Assembly (NCBI GenBank): GCA_001995005.1
Contig: MDJN01000144.1
Span: 1 to 10,368, forward strand
Source of the DNA: Candidatus Parepulonipiscium sp. PG-Nun2H_MBin03
GTDB lineage: Bacteria > Bacillota > Clostridia > Lachnospirales > Cellulosilyticaceae
Reading direction: 5' to 3'
DNA: 10,368 nt
Every line of letters starts with the position of its first letter. The stretch's first letter is position 1. The notes under the pieces were generated by a model. The model did no database searches. It saw nothing but the letters and a program-made list of their open reading frames with translations, and was not told the DNA's origin. Positions 7,455 to 10,368 of the stretch are shown in pieces. The position numbers were made by a program, and so were the translations under genes.

Positions 7455-7472
7455 TAGTTAAAAAAATAACAA
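7455..7472. promoter_or_regulatory. Rex-like operator B, downstream of the adhE promoter
   Basis: TAGTTA, AAAAAA, TAACAA matches 12 of 14 fixed positions of the clostridial Rex consensus TTGTTAA-N4-TTAACAA. It lies about 110 bp downstream of the predicted adhE transcription start. Rex is the NADH/NAD-sensing repressor of fermentation genes, and adhE is a classic target. Its core GTTAAAAAAATAAC is identical to that of site A at 7625-7642. Rex binding is inferred; the A/T-rich context makes chance matches possible. Confidence 0.45.
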
Positions 7473-7589
7473 AACAATATACAGATGATGCATTAACTAT
7501 ATATATGATAAATATAATTTTATATGATAACAACTATAACTATTATTTTGTTGCACTAAAACTAGATTTATAAGCTAATTTATGTATTT

Positions 7590-7618
7590 ATTATAAACTA
7601 TTTAACTAAAAGTGTCAA
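7590..7618 (-). promoter_or_regulatory. Sigma-A promoter of adhE
   Basis: On the minus strand, TTGACA (7618-7613), a 17-bp spacer and TATAAT (7595-7590) make a perfect consensus promoter. Transcription should begin near 7583, giving adhE an unusually long leader of about 450 nt. A weaker alternative nearer the gene is TTGACA (7219-7214) with the poor -10 TATTGT (7197-7192) at 16 bp. An isolated TATAAT at 7204-7199 has no good -35. Confidence 0.75.
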
Positions 7619-7624
7619 TAGATA

Positions 7625-7642
7625 ATGTTAAAAAAATAACAT
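7625..7642. promoter_or_regulatory. Rex-like operator A, just upstream of the adhE -35
   Basis: ATGTTA, AAAAAA, TAACAT is an interrupted palindrome with perfect 6-bp arms. It matches 11 of 14 fixed positions of TTGTTAA-N4-TTAACAA. It ends 6 bp upstream of the adhE -35 hexamer, where a bound repressor could interfere with RNA polymerase. It shares a 14-bp identical core with site B, 170 bp away. Confidence 0.45.
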
Positions 7643-7838
7643 ATACTACTAATTTGGCTATTTATGACAAGTCTTTTTGAAAAAAAATCAGTAAAAAGTT
7701 AATAATGCTTTATAAAATAATTGATATTACTATAAAAATATATAAAAGTAATAATATTATGTAAATGTAAGAATATTATTATGGGTAAAAATAATTTATA
7801 TGGAATAAACTTGTTTTATAAAATATAATAAAGATAGG

Positions 7839-7883
7839 AAAAAACAAAAAAGAACCTAGGTTTCGGGGGAAGAAACCCAGGTT
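7839..7883 (-). terminator. Orphan intrinsic terminator upstream of adhE
   Basis: On the minus strand AACCTGGGTTTC (7883-7872), loop TTCCCCC (7871-7865) and GAAACCTAGGTT (7864-7853) form a 12-bp stem with one mismatch. It is followed by CTTTTTTGTTTTTT (7852-7839). It is the best terminator in the window. It would also shield the adhE promoter from any read-through arriving from the serS side. Confidence 0.8.
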
Positions 7884-7938
7884 GAGGGGGGATTTAGCGA
7901 TGTACCTCACACTTGGTACAGATATAGTATTGACATAT
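7839..7938 (-). ncRNA. Candidate C-rich small regulatory RNA
   Basis: A strong minus-strand intrinsic terminator lies here although no minus-strand CDS ends nearby, which points to a short RNA gene. Reading 5'-3' on the minus strand there is a -10 TATAAT at 7950-7945 with no good -35, so the start is predicted near 7938. Next comes a hairpin TGTACC/GGTACA (7920-7901) with an 8-base loop. A 17-nt unpaired linker with CCCCCCTC follows (7891-7884), then a terminator whose loop is TTCCCCC. Two exposed C-runs complementary to Shine-Dalgarno sequences are a feature of Bacillota sRNAs such as RsaE/RoxS, which block ribosome binding. I see no homology to a specific known RNA; the promoter is the weak point. 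It is unlikely to be a serS leader because the U-tract is on the minus strand. Confidence 0.5.
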
Positions 7939-8005
7939 TTTAGGATTATATACATAAAATAGAAAAAAATTTTAAATTCTCTTGCTGAATTATTTTAGGT
8001 AATCC

Positions 8006-8034
8006 TTGATAAATTATAGAAAGTTTTATATACT
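8006..8034 (+). promoter_or_regulatory. Probable serS promoter
   Basis: TTGATA (8006-8011) and TATACT (8029-8034), each 5 of 6 to consensus, are spaced 17 bp. The predicted start is near 8041, giving a leader of about 58 nt before serS. A TTGACA at 7930-7935 is perfect as a -35 but has only poor -10 matches (CATAAA at 17 bp, TAAAAT at 19 bp), so it is second choice. Confidence 0.6.
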
Positions 8035-8043
8035 TTTAAAAAA

Positions 8044-8076
8044 TGTATTCAGTCTATTCAGTTTTGAGTGAATACA
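8044..8076 (+). promoter_or_regulatory. TATTCAGT tandem/inverted repeat element in the serS leader
   Basis: TGTATTCA (8044-8051) and TGAATACA (8069-8076) are a perfect 8-bp inverted repeat. A second TATTCAGT (8055-8062) directly repeats the first (8046-8053) and can pair with the same right arm (TATTCA/TGAATA). Two alternative hairpins therefore share one arm, immediately before the Shine-Dalgarno at 8088-8092. It may be an operator or a leader RNA switch. No T-box sequence is present. Confidence 0.4.
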
Positions 8077-8098
8077 ATATATTTTAAAGAGGTGTAGC

Positions 8099-9382
8099 AT
8101 GTTAGATATCAAATTATTTAGAACAAATTTAGAAAAAGTAAAAAAGGGGTTAGAGAGCAGAAATTCAAATATAAATTTAGATGAATTTGTACAGCTAGAT
8201 ACTAAACGGCGCGAACTATTGGCAGAATCAGAAGTGCTGAAAAATAATCAAAATATAGTATCAAAACAAGTGCCTATATTAAAAAAAGAAGGAAAAGATG
8301 TAACAGAAATACTTGCTAAAATGAAAGAGTTATCCGAGAATATAAAAGACTTTGACATACAAATTCGTGAAGTGGATGAAAAATTGCAATCACTACTGCT
8401 GAGTTTGCCAAATATTCCGAACGAGAAGGTGCCAGTAGGGGGTAGCGAAGAAGAAAATTTGGAAATAAGAAAATTTGGTGAGATACCACATTTTAACTTT
8501 GATGTAAAAGCTCATTGGGACATAGGAGAAAATCTGGATATATTAGATTTTGAGAAGGCGGGCAAGGTAACAGGTTCAAGATTTACTTTTTATAAAGGAA
8601 TGGGAGCGAGACTAGAAAGAGCACTTATTAATTTTATGCTTAATATGCATATAGACGAGCATGGTTATATAGAAGTATTGCCGCCTTTTATGGTAAATCG
8701 TGCGAGCATGTTTGGTACAGGCCAATTACCAAAATTTGAAGAAGATGCATTTAAAGTTGCAAATACTGATTATTTTTTGGTGCCTACAGCGGAAGTACCG
8801 GTAACGAATATGTATAGAGAACAAATCTTAAAAGGGGATGAGCTAACTATTAAGCACTGTGCATACTCAGCATGTTTTAGAGCAGAAGCAGGCTCAGCGG
8901 GTAGAGATACACGAGGGATTATACGCCAACACCAGTTTAATAAAGTGGAACTTGTAAAATTTACAAAACCAGAAAATTCTTATGATGAGTTGGAAAAATT
9001 AACTATGGATGCAGAAAATATATTAAAAGCATTAAATCTTCCTTATAGAGTAGTAAGGTTATGCACAGGTGATTTAGGATTTAGTTCTGCTATGACATAT
9101 GATATTGAAGTATGGATGCCAAGTTATAATAGATACGTAGAAATATCTAGTTGTTCTAACTTTGAAGATTTTCAGGCAAGGCGTGCTAATATTAAGTATA
9201 AGGACAGCATAAAAGATAAAGCACAGTTTGTTCATACGTTAAACGGTAGTGGGCTTGCTATTGGACGTACGGTGGCTGCTATTTTAGAAAATTATCAACA
9301 ACAAGATGGCACAGTGATTATCCCTGAAGTGTTAAGAAGCTATATGGGAAACGCTAGTATTATAAAAGGAGAGAGATCATGA
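8099..9382 (+). CDS. serS: Seryl-tRNA synthetase
   Basis: SerRS charges tRNA-Ser with serine in an ATP-dependent reaction in the cytoplasm. The 427 residues are full length. The N-terminal tRNA-binding antiparallel coiled-coil arm spans about residues 28-100. The class II catalytic core has motif 1 around 166-197 (ARLERALINFML ... VLPPFMV) and the serine-pocket TAE at 230-232. Motif 2 is FRAEAGSAGRDTRG (260-273), and motif 3 is GSGLAIGRTVAAILENYQ (383-400). AGAGG at 8088-8092 lies 6 bases before ATG 8099. The 3' end overlaps the following ACT gene by ATGA (9379-9382). Many Bacillota regulate serS by a T-box; none is visible here, so control probably lies in the short leader repeat or is constitutive. 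Confidence 0.97.
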   Translation: MLDIKLFRTNLEKVKKGLESRNSNINLDEFVQLDTKRRELLAESEVLKNNQNIVSKQVPILKKEGKDVTEILAKMKELSENIKDFDIQIREVDEKLQSLLLSLPNIPNEKVPVGGSEEENLEIRKFGEIPHFNFDVKAHWDIGENLDILDFEKAGKVTGSRFTFYKGMGARLERALINFMLNMHIDEHGYIEVLPPFMVNRASMFGTGQLPKFEEDAFKVANTDYFLVPTAEVPVTNMYREQILKGDELTIKHCAYSACFRAEAGSAGRDTRGIIRQHQFNKVELVKFTKPENSYDELEKLTMDAENILKALNLPYRVVRLCTGDLGFSSAMTYDIEVWMPSYNRYVEISSCSNFEDFQARRANIKYKDSIKDKAQFVHTLNGSGLAIGRTVAAILENYQQQDGTVIIPEVLRSYMGNASIIKGERS

Positions 9383-9609
9383 CAAAGGGAATAATTACGG
9401 TTATTGGAAAAGATAAGGTAGGTATTATAGGGAAAGTTTGTGTTTTGCTTAGTGAACAAGATGTAAATATATTAGATATATCACAGACGATACTCGGAGA
9501 TTTTTTTAACATGCTTATGATAGTTGACTTAGATAATAATAAAATACCTTTTAATGAGCTTGTAACCAAACTTGATGAATGTGGGCAAAATTTAGGAGTC
9601 GAGTTTTAG
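9379..9609 (+). CDS. ACT-domain protein (UPF0237 type), C-terminus missing
   Basis: The product starts TKGIITVIGKDKVGIIGKV (residues 2-20) and contains the LDISQTILGDFFNMLMIVDL segment typical of UPF0237 ACT proteins. These are small presumed amino-acid or ligand-sensing modules of about 90 residues. AAGGAG at 9366-9371 lies 7 bases before ATG 9379, which overlaps the serS stop, so the two are co-translated. At 76 residues it is short. After LGVEF the family normally continues for about 13 residues with an I-R/K-I/V-Q-x-E-D-I-F-x-x-M-H-R-I-like tail, which is absent. The DNA after the TAG (9607-9609) does not encode that tail in any frame I checked. The sequence also changes character here, so the gene is probably cut by a junction at about 9603-9609. 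The usual downstream UPF0210 partner gene is likewise missing. Confidence 0.85.
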   Translation: MTKGIITVIGKDKVGIIGKVCVLLSEQDVNILDISQTILGDFFNMLMIVDLDNNKIPFNELVTKLDECGQNLGVEF

Positions 9610-10368
9610 CTTTCCAAAGCAGTTTTTCCCTTAATTGATACCAATTAAAGGATAACAGCCGCACCACAAAAACGCATGCAAAGCAGACCATTAAACTTCA
9701 TAATTCAGCTTAAAAAGTATTAAACAGTATGTTCAAGAAATATTATTCACCTTCCGTGTATCAAAATTGCCAAAACTTGACCAGCCGTTCTCAAAAACAA
9801 AGTCTGTGTGCACCACTGCAGCTCCAGCACCCGACTGATGGAGCTGTCAATCGTGAATCTTCCTATAATCTCCGCCCTCAGTGGTGGAAGTTGAACTTTC
9901 TGGTAGGTGGAAAGCAATATAATTTGGGCCCATTTGTCATGAGTTCAGGGTTACAAAGTGAGCAGGTAAATCTGCATTACTTTCTTACCTTAGAAAGTAG
10001 CCTAAATTTACCTCTTCATTTTAGGCAATTTTGTACATTTAGAAAGTAGCCCAAAATGAAGCAATACTTTGTAGGGCACTTTCTAATATACAGCTTCTTT
10101 TTTCTGTTCACTTCATCAATATCAAAAGTAACCTAAATTTACACTGAAATCAAAACAGTTTTCAAATGCACTTCTTCACTTTCGGTTACTTTGTAACCAC
10201 AACCAGCTTATGCACCACTGCTGTGCCGCTGCAGGGATAGCAGATTAAATGCACATACTAACTGCTTAGACAGAACAAAGTCTAAATTGTGAAGTACTGA
10301 TATATCTGTTTAATTTGAAGTAGCACAACAATGATTACAGCAATTATTATTAATTTCAAGCTTTTATT
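9610..10368. other. Compositionally distinct, gene-free segment of unknown origin
   Basis: These 759 bases contain no convincing bacterial gene. The longest ORF (9729-10049) has no ribosome binding site and no recognisable domain. The sequence is less A/T-rich than the rest (a G/C-rich stretch at 9781-9890). It lacks the poly-A-rich codon texture of the left part and is packed with short repeats. TGCACCACTGC occurs at 9809-9819 and 10211-10221. AACAAAGTCT occurs at 9796-9805 and 10274-10283. A hairpin TTAATTG/CAATTAA lies at 9631-9648 and GGTTAC/GTAACC at 10184-10198. I counted only about nine CG dinucleotides. Options are an inserted element remnant, a degraded gene region, or foreign (for example host) DNA joined by chimerism. 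Confidence 0.55.
9978..10142. repeat. Cluster of direct and inverted AAAGTAGCC repeats
   Basis: TTAGAAAGTAGCC occurs at 9990-10002 and 10039-10051. AAAGTAGCCTAAATTTAC (9994-10011) recurs as AAAGTAACCTAAATTTAC (10125-10142), 17 of 18 identical. Inverted partners are GGGCACTTTCTAA (10074-10086), pairing with 10039-10052 with one bulge. CTTCATTTTAGGC (10014-10026) pairs with GCCCAAAATGAAG (10049-10061). TACTTTCT (9978-9985) pairs with AGAAAGTA (9992-9999). The density of related words suggests internal duplication and palindromic folding rather than coding sequence. Confidence 0.7.

Larger units (their letters stand above)
7135..8098. other. Non-coding adhE-serS divergent intergenic region
   Basis: No credible ORF lies in these 964 bases on either strand. 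The left part (7135-7583) is the inferred long leader of adhE and contains a G/C-rich hairpin island. The middle (7347-7850) is extremely A/T-rich and holds two identical-core palindromes and the adhE promoter. The right part contains a candidate minus-strand small RNA, the serS promoter and an inverted-repeat element. Apart from these, stretches such as 7473-7589 and 7643-7838 show only A/T-rich sequence with nothing I can name. Confidence 0.8.

Noticed and set aside
7840..8098. T-box leader upstream of serS
   Set aside because: The conserved AGGGTGGNACC antiterminator sequence is absent, and the terminator with U-tract here is on the minus strand.
9631..9648. TTAATTG/CAATTAA hairpin as the terminator of the serS operon
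   Set aside because: No T-tract follows the stem on the plus strand, and it lies beyond the suspected junction.
9729..10049. 106-residue plus-strand ORF in the right-end segment
   Set aside because: No Shine-Dalgarno before the ATG, no recognisable domain, odd composition, and it runs through the short-repeat cluster. It is most likely a chance ORF.
9978..10198. CRISPR array
   Set aside because: The repeats are short, variable in length and spacing, and partly inverted, with no regular spacer pattern or cas genes.

Overview
The window is AT-rich bacterial DNA carrying a typical Bacillota/Clostridia core: ylxM-ffh-rpsP-khpA-rimM-trmD, a fermentative bifunctional adhE, and serS followed by a small ACT-domain gene. 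Strong GAGGTG/AGGAGG ribosome binding sites, sigma-A promoters of the TTGACA-N17-TATAAT type and strong A/T codon bias support an anaerobic, fermenting low-GC Clostridia member, probably near the Lachnospirales. Genus cannot be fixed from sequence alone.

Layout. 1-870: the 3' part of an unrecognised gene built of 22-residue helical-looking repeats, open at the left edge. 879-4476: a plus-strand operon for co-translational protein targeting and ribosome/tRNA maturation. It starts from a consensus promoter just after the repeat gene. The order is YlxM, Ffh (SRP GTPase), ribosomal protein S16, KhpA RNA chaperone, RimM (16S processing) and TrmD (tRNA m1G37 methyltransferase). A hairpin terminator or attenuator sits between khpA and rimM. 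A bidirectional hairpin at 4487-4519 separates trmD from the convergent adhE (4528-7134, minus). rplS, usually next to trmD, is absent, and ftsY/smc do not precede ylxM.

7135-8098: a 964-bp non-coding region between divergent adhE and serS, and the richest regulatory part of the window. It holds a perfect minus-strand promoter about 450 nt ahead of adhE. Two Rex-like palindromes with an identical 14-bp core lie on either side of that promoter. A G/C-rich double-hairpin island lies inside the adhE leader. An orphan minus-strand intrinsic terminator lies where no minus-strand CDS ends, and it most likely marks an unannotated C-rich small RNA of about 100 nt. The serS promoter and a TATTCAGT repeat element follow.

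8099-9609: serS overlaps by ATGA a small ACT-domain (UPF0237-type) gene whose expected C-terminus is missing. 9610-10368: the sequence changes character. It is less AT-rich, has no convincing gene and is full of short direct and inverted repeats. The break falls inside the ACT gene, so this segment may be an insertion, a rearrangement, or foreign/chimeric sequence joined in amplification or assembly.

The core genes are ordinary. The items worth following up are the candidate small RNA at 7839-7938, the hairpin-bridged Shine-Dalgarno of ffh, the promoter-flanking operator pair of adhE, and the junction near 9605.
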